A DNA stretch of 64,000 bases from Actinocorallia aurantiaca (lineage in GTDB: Bacteria; Actinomycetota; Actinomycetes; Streptosporangiales; Streptosporangiaceae), in NCBI RefSeq assembly GCF_039533685.1, contig NZ_BAAATZ010000034.1, positions 248,001-312,000 on the forward strand. The letters are read 5' to 3'. Each line of letters begins with the position of its first letter. The first letter of the stretch is position 1. A program made the position numbers and the translations under genes. Shown here in pieces: positions 55,428 through 63,530 of the stretch. The notes below the pieces were generated by a model. The model was given only the letters and a program-made list of their open reading frames with translations, was not told the DNA's origin and made no database searches.

Positions 55428-56189
55428 AAGAGCCCATAACAAAATGCATCTATCTCGCCACAACAGGTGACGGTCTGCTGTGTGGTGGTCTCGTGAAGAA
55501 GGGCGAGCAACCCCCGTGGATCGTCTCCGATGGATTGTGGGAGCAGATCGAGCCGCTACTGCCGAAGGTTGAGCGGCGCAGGTTACGGGACTGGCACGAG
55601 GCCGGCGTGTGGGACGCCCTGCACCAGGCCCTGCTGGTGGAGCTGCACACCGCGCGGCAGCTGGACTGGTCGCGGGCGGGGAAGCGACAGCAGCCACGTG
55701 CGGGCGCTCAAGGGCGGCCCAAAACCGGCCGGAGCCCGGTCGACCGAGGCCGAGTGGGCTCCAAGCACCACGTCCTGACCAACGGGAGCGGCATCCCGCT
55801 GGCCGTGTCGCTGACCGGCGGCAACCGCGGGCGACGTCATCCAGCTCGTCCCGCTGCTGGACAAGGTCCCATCGGTGCGCGGACGGGTGGGCAGGCCCCG
55901 CCGCAGGCCGGAGAAGCTGCTGGCAGACCAGGGCTATGACCACGACAAGTACCGGCGCCTGCTGTGGCAGCGCGGCATCAAGCCCGTCATCGCCCTCCGC
56001 GGCACCCCGCACGGCTCCGGACTGGGCACCCAGCGCTACGTGGTGGAGCGCACGATCGGCCTGCTGCACTGGTTCCGCCGTCTGCGCATCCGCTGGGAGA
56101 TCCGCGACGATATCCACGAGGCCTTCCTGCTCCTGGCCGCGGCGCTGATCTGCTGGAGACGCCTCGCCCGCACTTTGTTAGGACCTCTT
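55428..56189 (+). mobile_element. Decayed IS5-family insertion sequence
   Basis: Terminal inverted repeats AAGAGCCCATAACAAAAT (55428-55445) and ACTTTGTTAGGACCTCTT (56172-56189) match at 14 of 18 positions after reverse complementing, and enclose a broken DDE transposase gene. The length of 762 bp is short for an IS5-group element because part of the transposase is missing. No clear target duplication is seen. Confidence 0.7.
55493..56170 (+). pseudogene. IS5-family transposase pseudogene
   Basis: From GTG 55493 the frame gives 'PPWIVSDGLWEQIEPLLPKV', then jumps to 'RRLRDWHEAGVWDALHQALL', so roughly 40 codons are deleted. Later parts lie in other phases: 'SDSSHVRALKGG', 'DRGRVGSKHHVLTNGSGIPL', then 'GDVIQLVPLLDKVPSVRGRV', 'EKLLADQGYDHDKYRRLLWQ' and 'VVERTIGLLHWFRRLRIRWE'. 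At least two frameshifts plus the deletion abolish function. The element is an old, immobile copy. Confidence 0.85.
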
Positions 56190-56476
56190 ACACCGTTAAG
56201 GCCGTCGACCGTTTGTTGGGGTTTGGGCTGCAATCGAACTGTGAGTGGTATCTCGAAATCGGGCGTGACCCGGCCGGGGTCCGCGCTGCCGCCGCCCACG
56301 TCGGGCATCACCGAGTTGTGTGAGCTCACCTCGGTCGATGCCCCGATCCCGACGGCGCATCCGTCAGCGGGATACGCAGCCTCCTGCAGGAGCTGAAGGA
56401 AACCCAGGGCCGATCCAGATGGAAGGCAATAAGGTTCTCGACGCCCTGGGGCGTGCCGGCTCTTTCTCCCGGAACG
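56190..56476. other. Region between the IS and the imine-reductase-like gene
   Basis: A plus-strand fragment runs on from the IS end, 'VKAVDRLLGFGLQSNCEWYL' then 'EIGRDPAGVRAAAAHVGHHR', and stops at 56323. It has no start of its own and may be the tail of a gene disrupted by the insertion. No other feature is visible. Confidence 0.3.
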
Positions 56477-57337
56477 TTACAGCTTGAATATTTTGGTCAG
56501 GCTGGTCAGGCTGTCTCGACCGTGGTCGGCGGCGATGGCACGGCGGAAGAGGTCCAGGATTGCTGCAGGAAGGGAGCCGTCCACGCCGGACGCCTGCGCG
56601 GTGTGCAGCACGTGCTCGACACTGGCCATGCCCATGGCCAGGTTGTCCACGTCTCCCTGGTGGTCGTCGGCGTCGATGCGCGGAGCGTAGAACTCCAGGA
56701 AGTACCGGAAGTCCATGGTCTTGATGGCGTGGGGCAGGAATTCCTGTGCCGAGATGCCGTTGGCCTGCGCCACCGCCTGGCCGTGCAGGTAGCCGACCAG
56801 GCCGGTCCAGAACATGTCGATCCCGATCTGGTAGTACAGCGCGGCCAGGCCCGGGTCCTCGCCGAGGTAGTCGATGCCGGTCAGGACCTCCAAGGCGGTC
56901 CGGTGGGCTTCGATCGCCTCCTTGGGGCCGCTGTAGTAGGTCAGGGCTTCCGGAGTGCCGATGCCCGGGGGCGGCACCTGCACGCCACCAGTGATCTGCA
57001 CCGCGCCGCGGGCGGTGATCCACTCGGCCGCCTCGCGCGCTCGGGCGGGGGTGTCGGAGGTGAGGTTGGCCACGGTCCGACCGGCCAGGGCAGCGGGAGC
57101 CTGCTCCAGGATGGCGTACACGGCGGTGTAGTCGGTCAGGCTGAGCACCACCAGGTCGTTGGCGTTGAGTGCGGCCTCCACGGTGCCGGCACGGCTCGCA
57201 CCGCGAGCCACCAGCTCGTCGGCCTTGCCCGGCGTGCGGTTCCACACGGTGACTTCATAGCCCTTGTCCAGGTAGGTGCCGGCCATCGCCTGCCCCATAG
57301 GGCCGAGGCCGATCACGGTTACGGAAGTGGCAGCCAT
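56477..57337 (-). CDS. Imine-reductase-like NADP-binding oxidoreductase
   Basis: 286 residues. The Rossmann start is 'TVIGLGPMGQAMAGTYLDKG' with 'VTVWNRTPGKADELVARGAS' (NADP-type Arg). The C-terminal helical domain has 'LAALYYQIGIDMFWTGLVGY', where Asp174 is in the position expected for the Asp/Tyr of imine reductases, then 'ALTYYSGP' upstream and 'AQASGVDGSLPAAILDLFRR'. The whole fits bacterial IREDs rather than 3-hydroxyisobutyrate dehydrogenases (no conserved Lys at 'GxxxK'). The natural substrate is unknown. It is divergent from a TetR gene. Confidence 0.82.
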   Translation of the reverse strand: MAATSVTVIGLGPMGQAMAGTYLDKGYEVTVWNRTPGKADELVARGASRAGTVEAALNANDLVVLSLTDYTAVYAILEQAPAALAGRTVANLTSDTPARAREAAEWITARGAVQITGGVQVPPPGIGTPEALTYYSGPKEAIEAHRTALEVLTGIDYLGEDPGLAALYYQIGIDMFWTGLVGYLHGQAVAQANGISAQEFLPHAIKTMDFRYFLEFYAPRIDADDHQGDVDNLAMGMASVEHVLHTAQASGVDGSLPAAILDLFRRAIAADHGRDSLTSLTKIFKL

Positions 57338-57353
57338 GGATCTCCTTCTTAGA

Positions 57354-57413
57354 AATAAAACGAACGCTCTACTCAGTGAGACGCTAGCACGCTACTAGAA
57401 CGAACGCTTTATT
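57354..57413. promoter_or_regulatory. Two inverted TetR operators between IRED-like gene and tetR
   Basis: AATAAAACGAACGCTCTA (57354-57371) and TAGAACGAACGCTTTATT (57396-57413) are pseudo-palindromic sites in opposite orientation; the reverse complement of the first matches the second at 14 of 18 positions. The core AACGAACGCT recurs exactly 40 bases apart. Each site lies close to one of the two divergent start codons, so one TetR protein could repress both genes. Confidence 0.7.
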
Positions 57414-57428
57414 TAGTAGGGTGTCGTC

Positions 57429-58010
57429 ATGAGGACCACGCACGAGATCGGCACCAAAGAACGGATCGTCCGGGCCACGTCCCGCCTCATGCAGCGGCAG
57501 GGTTACGAGGCGACCGGCCTCAAGCAGATCTCGCAGGAGGCCCAGGCCACCCTCGGCTCGGTCTATCACTTCTTCCCGGGCGGCAAGACGGAGCTGGCGG
57601 TCGCGGCCATCCACCACGGGGACAGGGAGTTCGCCGACCTCCTACGTGCCGTGCTGGAGCGGGTGGACGATCCGGCAGAGGCGATCATCGCGTGCGCCGA
57701 CGAGTTGGCGGAAGGGCTACGCGACTCCGGATGGCTGGACGGCTGCCCCATCACCACCACCGCGCTGGAAAACGCCGGGCGCGTGCCGGACATCCAGCGC
57801 GCCGCCGAACAGGCCTTCGCGAACTGGCGTGGCCTGGTCAGCGACAAGCTCCACCGCTCCGGCTTCCCCGAGGACGTCGCGTGCGATCTCGCCCACACGG
57901 TGATCAACACGTTGGAAGGCGCGGAGATGTCCGCCCAGGTGTCGCGGAGCGAGACACCCTTGCAACTCGCCGGCAGGCATCTGGCCCGGCTCGTCAACTC
58001 CTACCGCTGA
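57429..58010 (+). CDS. TetR family transcriptional regulator
   Basis: 193 residues. The HTH is 'RIVRATSRLMQRQGYEATGL' then 'KQISQEAQATLGSVYHFFPG'. The C-terminal region 'DELAEGLRDSGWLDGCPITT' matches the LmrA/YxaF-type subgroup that often sits beside oxidoreductases. Its ligand is unknown. It should repress the divergent imine-reductase-like gene through the paired operators at 57354-57413. Confidence 0.88.
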   Translation: MRTTHEIGTKERIVRATSRLMQRQGYEATGLKQISQEAQATLGSVYHFFPGGKTELAVAAIHHGDREFADLLRAVLERVDDPAEAIIACADELAEGLRDSGWLDGCPITTTALENAGRVPDIQRAAEQAFANWRGLVSDKLHRSGFPEDVACDLAHTVINTLEGAEMSAQVSRSETPLQLAGRHLARLVNSYR

Positions 58011-58364
58011 TCGTCCGTCCAGCAGCCTCCCCAGGCTCTCGACCACCGGTCGGACACAGCCACAACACGCCACGGGTCTATCCGGTCCCGCCGAGCAAGC
58101 TCTCGCAGAACTCTCATCATCACCCATTTATGAGAACACGAAGCGTTACCGCCGTCGCGCACGGTTACTTTGCGGGTGGTGACACGAACCCGAGCGGAGG
58201 GCCAAGACCGCCATCGATTCACAACACCTCGTCGCAGACCCTCCCGCCTTCAATCCCTTCGAGGCCGGGTGACCACTGCGGCCTGTCGCAGGTGGCATGA
58301 CTGATGCCGAGGCGATGGGTCTGCGGCGACGTGCACTTCGGAACGTCCGGTCGTGTTATGAGCT
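58011..58364. other. Intergenic region without a supported gene
   Basis: 354 bases between the stops of the TetR and the convergent hydrolase gene. Open frames are short and lack starts or domains. I see no strong hairpin. Confidence 0.4.
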
Positions 58365-59261
58365 CTAAGCGGTCTTCCCGTCGGCCAGGGCGCGGACGTG
58401 GTCCGCGAGGGTGTCCCAGACCGGAGCGGGGAGGTCGTGCCCGACCCCGGGCTGGAGCACCAGCTTGGCGCCGGGGACGGCGGCGGCGACGGCCCGCGCG
58501 GCGGAGGGGCGGATGAGCGGGTCGCGGTCCCCGTGCAGGACGAGGGTCGGCGTCCGCATCTCGGTCAGCGGCGGGCCGCTCCACTGGGCGCCGATCTGAC
58601 GGCTCTGCGCTTGATTGTCCTGGACGCCACTGGAGCCTCGGCGCGCCGCCGCGCGCACCTGCTCCTCGTCGAGGGGGTAATCCGGCGAGGCCAGGAGGCG
58701 GGCCACGGCGACGGCGGCCTCCTCCTGCCCGGCCGGGGTGTCGGGGAACCCGAGCCGGGTGAACTTGGCCAGCGTTCCGAGCCGCACGTACCGCAGGGTG
58801 CCGAGTCCCGCCGCGTCGCAGGGGACGGAGGCGGAGGTCGTCAGCGTCCGGACGCGGGACGGGTGGCGCAGTGCGACCCGCTGGGCGACGGCGCCGCCCA
58901 TCGAGTGCCCGAACAGGTGGGCCGACGGCCAGCCGAGGGCGTCCATGACGGCGACCGCGTCGTCCGCCATGTCCTCGGCCGTGTAGGCCTCGCCCTTCTT
59001 GCGGAACAGGGCCTTGACGGGATTGCCGACCGGAGCCGGAGGCAGCCGCGTCGAGTCCCCGGCGTCGCGCTGGTCGTAACGGGCGACGGCGAAGCCCCGG
59101 GCCGCGAACGCCGTGCACAGTCCGTCCGGCCACCAGTGCCGCGTCACTCCGAGCCCCATGATCATGAGAAGCGGTTCGCCTTCGGCCCCGCCCCACCGGT
59201 CGTAGGCCAGCTTCACCCCGCCGTTGTCGGCGAAGCGCATCGGAGTCCAGATCCCGTCCAT
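58365..59261 (-). CDS. Alpha/beta hydrolase
   Basis: 298 residues. It has 'LLMIMGLGVTRHWWPDGLCT', 'VARYDQRDAGDSTRLPPAPV', the nucleophile elbow 'HLFGHSMGGAVAQRVALRHP' (Ser), 'TLVLHGDRDPLIRPSAARAV' (acid Asp) and 'PGVGHDLPAPVW' (His). The 'YDQRDAGDS' segment places it with the aclacinomycin-methylesterase/RdmC-like hydrolases. The substrate is unknown. It is divergent from a TetR gene with a 29-bp perfect operator between. Confidence 0.9.
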   Translation of the reverse strand: MDGIWTPMRFADNGGVKLAYDRWGGAEGEPLLMIMGLGVTRHWWPDGLCTAFAARGFAVARYDQRDAGDSTRLPPAPVGNPVKALFRKKGEAYTAEDMADDAVAVMDALGWPSAHLFGHSMGGAVAQRVALRHPSRVRTLTTSASVPCDAAGLGTLRYVRLGTLAKFTRLGFPDTPAGQEEAAVAVARLLASPDYPLDEEQVRAAARRGSSGVQDNQAQSRQIGAQWSGPPLTEMRTPTLVLHGDRDPLIRPSAARAVAAAVPGAKLVLQPGVGHDLPAPVWDTLADHVRALADGKTA

Positions 59262-59271
59262 GTGCTCTCCC

Positions 59272-59300
59272 TAATACTGCGATCGCTGATCGCAGTATTA
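59272..59300. promoter_or_regulatory. 29-bp perfect palindrome, TetR operator
   Basis: TAATACTGCGATC (59272-59284) and GATCGCAGTATTA (59288-59300) are perfect complements around GCT. It lies 11 bases from the hydrolase start and 42 from the TetR start, covering both promoter regions. Confidence 0.8.
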
Positions 59301-59341
59301 AACTACAGCAGGATGTGAGGAGCCGACGACGAGGAGACCCG

Positions 59342-60022
59342 GTGACCCGTGACACCGTGCCGGTGTGGGACCGCCCGGAGCGCGGCGCACGCGGTCCGGC
59401 GCCCGAGCGCAGCCGCGGGCAGATCACCGACGCGGCCATCGCCGTGGCCGACGAGGAGGGCCTGCAGGCCGTGTCGATGCGGCGCGTCGCCGCCCTCCTG
59501 GGCACCGGATCGGCATCCCTCTACCGGTACGTCTCCGGACGCGACGACCTCGTCGACCTGATGGTCGACGCCCTCACCGGACGGATCGAGCGCCCCGCCC
59601 CGACCGGAGACTGGGCCGCGGACCTCGTCCGCCTCGCCCGCGCCGTCAAGGCCCTGCACCTGCGCCACCGCTGGCTGCTGGACCTCCCGCCGGACCCCGC
59701 GCGCCTGGGCCCGAACGCCCTGGACCACCTGGAGTACGCGCTCGCCCTCCTGGCCCCCGCGCCCGCCGGCGACCGCACCAAACTCGAGGTCATCGGCGTC
59801 ACCACCGCCCTGGCGGTCCAGTTCGCCCGCGAGGAGGACACCGCCACCCGGGCCCCCGCCCGCCACGCCGCCCAGGCCGCCTACCTGGCCCGCGCCGCCA
59901 CCGACGGCACCCGCCCCCGCCTGGCCGCGGCCCTCGCGGACCAGACCCCCCACCCCCACGACGACCGCACGACCCTCTTCGACCACGTCCTCCACCGCAC
60001 GATCACCGCCCTGATCGCCTGA
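59342..60022 (+). CDS. TetR family regulator, TetR_C type
   Basis: 226 residues from GTG 59342 (GAGGAGA upstream). The HTH is 'GQITDAAIAVADEEGLQAVS' then 'MRRVAALLGTGSASLYRYVS'. The C-terminal domain ('DLVDLMVDALTGRIERPAPT', 'LVRLARAVKALHLRHRWLLD') is the tetracycline-repressor-type TetR_C. It should bind the palindrome at 59272 and repress the divergent hydrolase and itself until a ligand appears. Confidence 0.88.
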   Translation: MTRDTVPVWDRPERGARGPAPERSRGQITDAAIAVADEEGLQAVSMRRVAALLGTGSASLYRYVSGRDDLVDLMVDALTGRIERPAPTGDWAADLVRLARAVKALHLRHRWLLDLPPDPARLGPNALDHLEYALALLAPAPAGDRTKLEVIGVTTALAVQFAREEDTATRAPARHAAQAAYLARAATDGTRPRLAAALADQTPHPHDDRTTLFDHVLHRTITALIA

Positions 60023-60134
60023 TCCCAGGACCGCAGTCCCCGGCCGGTCCGTCTCCGGGCGGCCCGCCTCCGGGCGCAGGTTCTGAGCGAAGGGGACGGC
60101 GTCCCGCTCGCGGTGCCCGCCGTCCGAAGCGGAG

Positions 60135-60959
60135 CTATCCCTCGCGCCAGTCCGGCGAGGCGAGCGCGCCGGCGGCCTGGGGGCCCATGAGGCCCAGCGC
60201 GCCGTCGACGAACAGGGAGGCGCCGGTGATGTAGGAGGCGGCGGGGGAGGCCAGGAAGGCGATGGCGGCGGCGACCTCGCGGGCGTCGCCCGGGCGGGCC
60301 AAGGGGTAGCCGGGACGGGTGTCGTCCTGAGGAGGCTGGTCGTGCTGGCCCGTCATGGGGGTCGCGATCTCGCCCGGGGCGACGGTGTTGACGGTGATGC
60401 GGTGGGACGAGAGTTCGAGGGCCAGGACCCGGGAGAGCAGACGCAGGCCGCCCTTGGCCGCGCAGTAGGGGCCCGCGCCGACACGGGGGTACTCCTCGTG
60501 GACGCTCGTCACGTTGACTATGCGGCCGCCCGCGCCTCGCTCGACCATGCGGCGGGCGGCGCGCTGGGAGCACAGGAACGCGCCGTCCAGGTCGACGGAC
60601 AGGACGGAGCGCCATTCGGCGAAGTCCATCTCCAGCAGGGGGCGGCTGCTGCCGGTGCCCGCGTTGTTGACCAGGACGCCGAGGCCGCCGAGCTCGTCCG
60701 CCAGTTCGTCGACGGCGGCCGACGCGGTGACGGGGTCGGTCAGGTCGTGGCGGCGGACGGCGGCGCGGCGGCCGTGCGCCGCTATCTCACGTGCCGTCTG
60801 CTCGGCGCCGAGCGCGTCGGAGTGGTAGGTGACGCCGACGTCGAAGCCCTGCTCGGCGAGGGTGACGGCGGTGGCCTTGCCGATGCCGGAGTCCGCCCCG
60901 GTGATGACCGCGATCCGGTCGTAGCGGGCCTCGGAGATGGGTGCGCGGGGTGCGTTCAC
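60135..60959 (-). CDS. Short-chain dehydrogenase/reductase (SDR)
   Basis: 274 residues from GTG 60959. It has the cofactor motif 'AVITGADSGIGKATAVTLAE', 'NNAG' in 'GVLVNNAGTG', the active-site 'VGAGPYCAAKGGLRLLSRVL' (Tyr, Lys) and the SDR C-terminal pattern 'FLASPAASYITGASLFVDGA'. It is a classical SDR resembling glucose-1-dehydrogenase-like enzymes; the substrate is unknown. Its start overlaps the previous SDR stop by four bases (GTGA). Confidence 0.92.
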   Translation of the reverse strand: MNAPRAPISEARYDRIAVITGADSGIGKATAVTLAEQGFDVGVTYHSDALGAEQTAREIAAHGRRAAVRRHDLTDPVTASAAVDELADELGGLGVLVNNAGTGSSRPLLEMDFAEWRSVLSVDLDGAFLCSQRAARRMVERGAGGRIVNVTSVHEEYPRVGAGPYCAAKGGLRLLSRVLALELSSHRITVNTVAPGEIATPMTGQHDQPPQDDTRPGYPLARPGDAREVAAAIAFLASPAASYITGASLFVDGALGLMGPQAAGALASPDWREG

Positions 60960-61690
60960 GGCCAGGACGGCTCGTTGCGCGGGACGATGACGAGCTCGCC
61001 GACGACGCTCCCCGCCGGGACGGACAGCGCGTACATGACGGTGTCGGCGACGATCGCGGGGTCCTGCAGCTTGGAGGTGTCAGCGTCGGGGAAGCGCTCC
61101 AGGATGAACTGCGTCTCCATGCCCCCGGCGATGATGCCCGTCACGCCGATGCCGATGCAGTCGCGCTGGGCCTCCTGGAACAGGGTGTGGGTGAACGCGC
61201 GCAGACCCGTCTTGCTGGCGGAGTAGGGGCCCGCCTCGGTCCAGGTGCGGTTGGCGGCGGTCGACAGGATGTTGATGATGTGCCCGCCGCCCTGCTTGAT
61301 CATCCGCCGGTAGTTCTCCAGGCACAGGTGGATCGGCCCGAGCAGGTTCGTGCCGATCACCCGGTCGGCCTCCTCGGCCGACAGGTGCTCGATCGGCTTG
61401 CTCACGTCGACCGCGGCGTTGTTCACCAGGATGTGCAGGTTCCCGGAGGCGTTCCAGATGTCGCCCACCGCGGACGCCACCTGCCCGCTGTCGCGGATGT
61501 CGAACACCAGGGGCTGCACCGTCCACCCGTCCTCCCCGAGCTTCCGCGCCAGCTCCTTGAGCTCCCCCTCCCTGACGTCCGCGGCCCACACCATGGCCCC
61601 CGCCTCGGCGAGCCGCCGTGTGATGGCGGCCCCCAGCCCCCGCGCCGCGCCCGTCACCAGCGCGCTCCTGCCCCGCAGATCGACCTGCAT
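60956..61690 (-). CDS. Short-chain dehydrogenase/reductase (SDR)
   Basis: About 244 residues from ATG 61690 (GGGGG upstream); ATG 61726 is also in frame. It has 'ALVTGAARGLGAAITRRLAE', 'HILVNNAAVD', the active site 'TEAGPYSASKTGLRAFTHTL' and 'FPDADTSKLQDPAIVADTVM'. The D in 'VWAADVREGEL' after the second strand predicts NAD(H). It is co-translated with the downstream SDR, so the two may catalyse successive or opposing oxidoreductions of one compound. Confidence 0.9.
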   Translation of the reverse strand: MQVDLRGRSALVTGAARGLGAAITRRLAEAGAMVWAADVREGELKELARKLGEDGWTVQPLVFDIRDSGQVASAVGDIWNASGNLHILVNNAAVDVSKPIEHLSAEEADRVIGTNLLGPIHLCLENYRRMIKQGGGHIINILSTAANRTWTEAGPYSASKTGLRAFTHTLFQEAQRDCIGIGVTGIIAGGMETQFILERFPDADTSKLQDPAIVADTVMYALSVPAGSVVGELVIVPRNEPSWP

Positions 61691-61779
61691 CCCCGGCCCC
61701 CGTTCTTCCGCATCCGGCACAGACATCCCCGATGGTCACTGAGCGAAACCAGACGGACGCCGTGTGGAACCATGGGGTG

Positions 61780-62259
61780 ATGGACGTGAATGAGGTGCTC
61801 CTGCCGGGGGTGGGGCTGAGGTACGAGTTCACCAACCGGGACGGGGACCGGATCGGGGTGATCGCCCTGCGGTCGGGGGACTTCGAGGTGGTCCTCTACG
61901 ACGAGGGAGATCCCGACGAGTCACGTCCGGTGTTCCGGCTGAGCGGCGCGGAGGCCGAGACGCTGGCGCAGATCCTGGGGGCGCCGCGGATCGCCGAGCG
62001 GTTCGCCGATCTGACCCGCGAGGTGCCGGGCCTGAACGCGGGCCAGGTGGAGGTGCTGGAGAACAGTCCCTACGCGGGGAGGCGGCTGGGCAGCAGCCGG
62101 GCCCGGACCCTGACGGGCGCGTCGATCGTGGCCATCGTGCGGGGTGAGGAGGTGATCGCCTCCCCGGGACCGGACGAGAGGCTGAACGCGGGCGACGTCC
62201 TGGTGGTGATCGGCACCGCCGAGGGCATCCTCGGGGTGGAACGACTCTTCGAAGGCTGA
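61780..62259 (+). CDS. Cation:proton antiporter regulatory subunit (KhtT-like, TrkA-C)
   Basis: 159 residues from ATG 61780 (GTG 61777 adjacent). An N-terminal regulatory part ('LPGVGLRYEFTNRDGDRIGV') is followed by a TrkA-C domain ('GSSRARTLTGASIVAIVRGE' and 'NAGDVLVVIGTAEGILGVER'). It is the cytosolic gate of a KhtTU-type K+/H+ antiporter, sensing ligand or pH. It lies five bases before the antiporter gene. Confidence 0.9.
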   Translation: MDVNEVLLPGVGLRYEFTNRDGDRIGVIALRSGDFEVVLYDEGDPDESRPVFRLSGAEAETLAQILGAPRIAERFADLTREVPGLNAGQVEVLENSPYAGRRLGSSRARTLTGASIVAIVRGEEVIASPGPDERLNAGDVLVVIGTAEGILGVERLFEG

Positions 62260-62264
62260 GCGGC

Positions 62265-63422
62265 TTGGGCGTCTCGGTCGCGTTTCTGCTGGAGTTCGGC
62301 CTGATCCTGGTCGTGCTCAGCCTGCTGGGCGCGCTGGCACGGCGCTGGACGCTGTCGCCGGTCCCGCTCTACCTCCTCACCGGCCTGGCCCTGGGGGACG
62401 GCGGGATCGTGCAGGTCCCCGAGGCCGGGGAGTTCGTGGAGATCGGCGCCGCGATCGGGGTGGTCCTCCTGCTGCTGGCGCTGGGCCTGGAGTTCTCCAT
62501 CGAGGAGTTCACCACCAGCTTGCGTAGGCACATCCCTTCGGCGGGCGTCGACATCGTGCTGAACGCGGCGCCGGGAGCCCTGGCCGGGTGGGTGCTGGGT
62601 CTGAACGGGGTCGGGATCCTGGCGCTGGCGGGAGCCACCTACGTCTCCTCGTCCGGGATCATCGCCCGGCTGCTGAGCGACCTGCGCAGGCTGGGCAACC
62701 GGGAGACCCCCGCGGTGCTGGCGGTGCTGGTGCTGGAGGACTTCGCCATGGCCGCCTACCTGCCGCTGCTGTCCGTGGTGGCCGCCGGGGGCGCCTGGTG
62801 GCAGGCGGTGCTGTGGGTGGCCGTCGCCGTCAGCGCGCTGGCGGCGGCGTTCGCGGGTTCCTACCGGTGGGGCCACCACGTCGGACGGGTGGTGACGCAT
62901 CCCGAGGCCGAGCAGTCGATGCTCCGGGTCCTGGGCATCACCCTGGTGGTGGCGGCGCTGGCGGAATCCGTGCACGTCTCGGCGGCGGTCGGCGCGTTCC
63001 TGGTCGGGCTCACCCTCACCGGCGAGGCCGCCGACCGAGCCCGTGCGGTGATGGAACCGCTGAGAGACCTGTTCGCCGCCGTGTTCTTCGTGTCGATCGG
63101 CCTGTTGGTCAGCTTCTCCGAGATGCTCCCCCTGCTGCCCGCCGCCGCCGTTCTGGCCACCCTCACCGCCATGACGAAGGTGGCGACCGGCTGGTACGCC
63201 GCTTCCCGGGACGGGGTGGCCCGGCGCGGCCGCGTTCGAGCCGGAACCGCCCTGATCGTCCGCGGCGAGTTCTCGATCATCATCGTCGGCCTGATCGGCC
63301 GCCAGGAGGAGCGCCTCGTCCCCCTGGTATCGGCCTACGTCCTCATCCTGGCCGTGGTCGGCCCCCTCCTGACCCGCTTCGCCGGAGCCCTCTCCCCGGG
63401 CCTCCGGAAACAGGCCCGCTGA
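62265..63422 (+). CDS. CPA2-type cation:proton antiporter (KhtU-like)
   Basis: 385 residues from TTG 62265, the only start that includes the first membrane segment. About 12 hydrophobic segments; the motif 'LLLLALGLEFSIEEFTTSLR' and 'GATYVSSSGIIARLLSDLRR' match the Kef/KhtU exchanger core, and 'VFFVSIGLLVSFSEMLPLLP' the later helices. No RCK domain is fused, since the partner gene provides TrkA-C. It should exchange K+ (or Na+) for protons. Confidence 0.9.
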   Translation: MGVSVAFLLEFGLILVVLSLLGALARRWTLSPVPLYLLTGLALGDGGIVQVPEAGEFVEIGAAIGVVLLLLALGLEFSIEEFTTSLRRHIPSAGVDIVLNAAPGALAGWVLGLNGVGILALAGATYVSSSGIIARLLSDLRRLGNRETPAVLAVLVLEDFAMAAYLPLLSVVAAGGAWWQAVLWVAVAVSALAAAFAGSYRWGHHVGRVVTHPEAEQSMLRVLGITLVVAALAESVHVSAAVGAFLVGLTLTGEAADRARAVMEPLRDLFAAVFFVSIGLLVSFSEMLPLLPAAAVLATLTAMTKVATGWYAASRDGVARRGRVRAGTALIVRGEFSIIIVGLIGRQEERLVPLVSAYVLILAVVGPLLTRFAGALSPGLRKQAR

Positions 63423-63530
63423 CGGCGGACCCGGATCAGGGAGCGTCGGCGAACCGCTGCGCCGGGGCCGTGTCGAGGACGGGACGGCCTCTTCTTGCCG
63501 GGTGGGGTCGCGGGGCTTAGCGTCGAAGGT

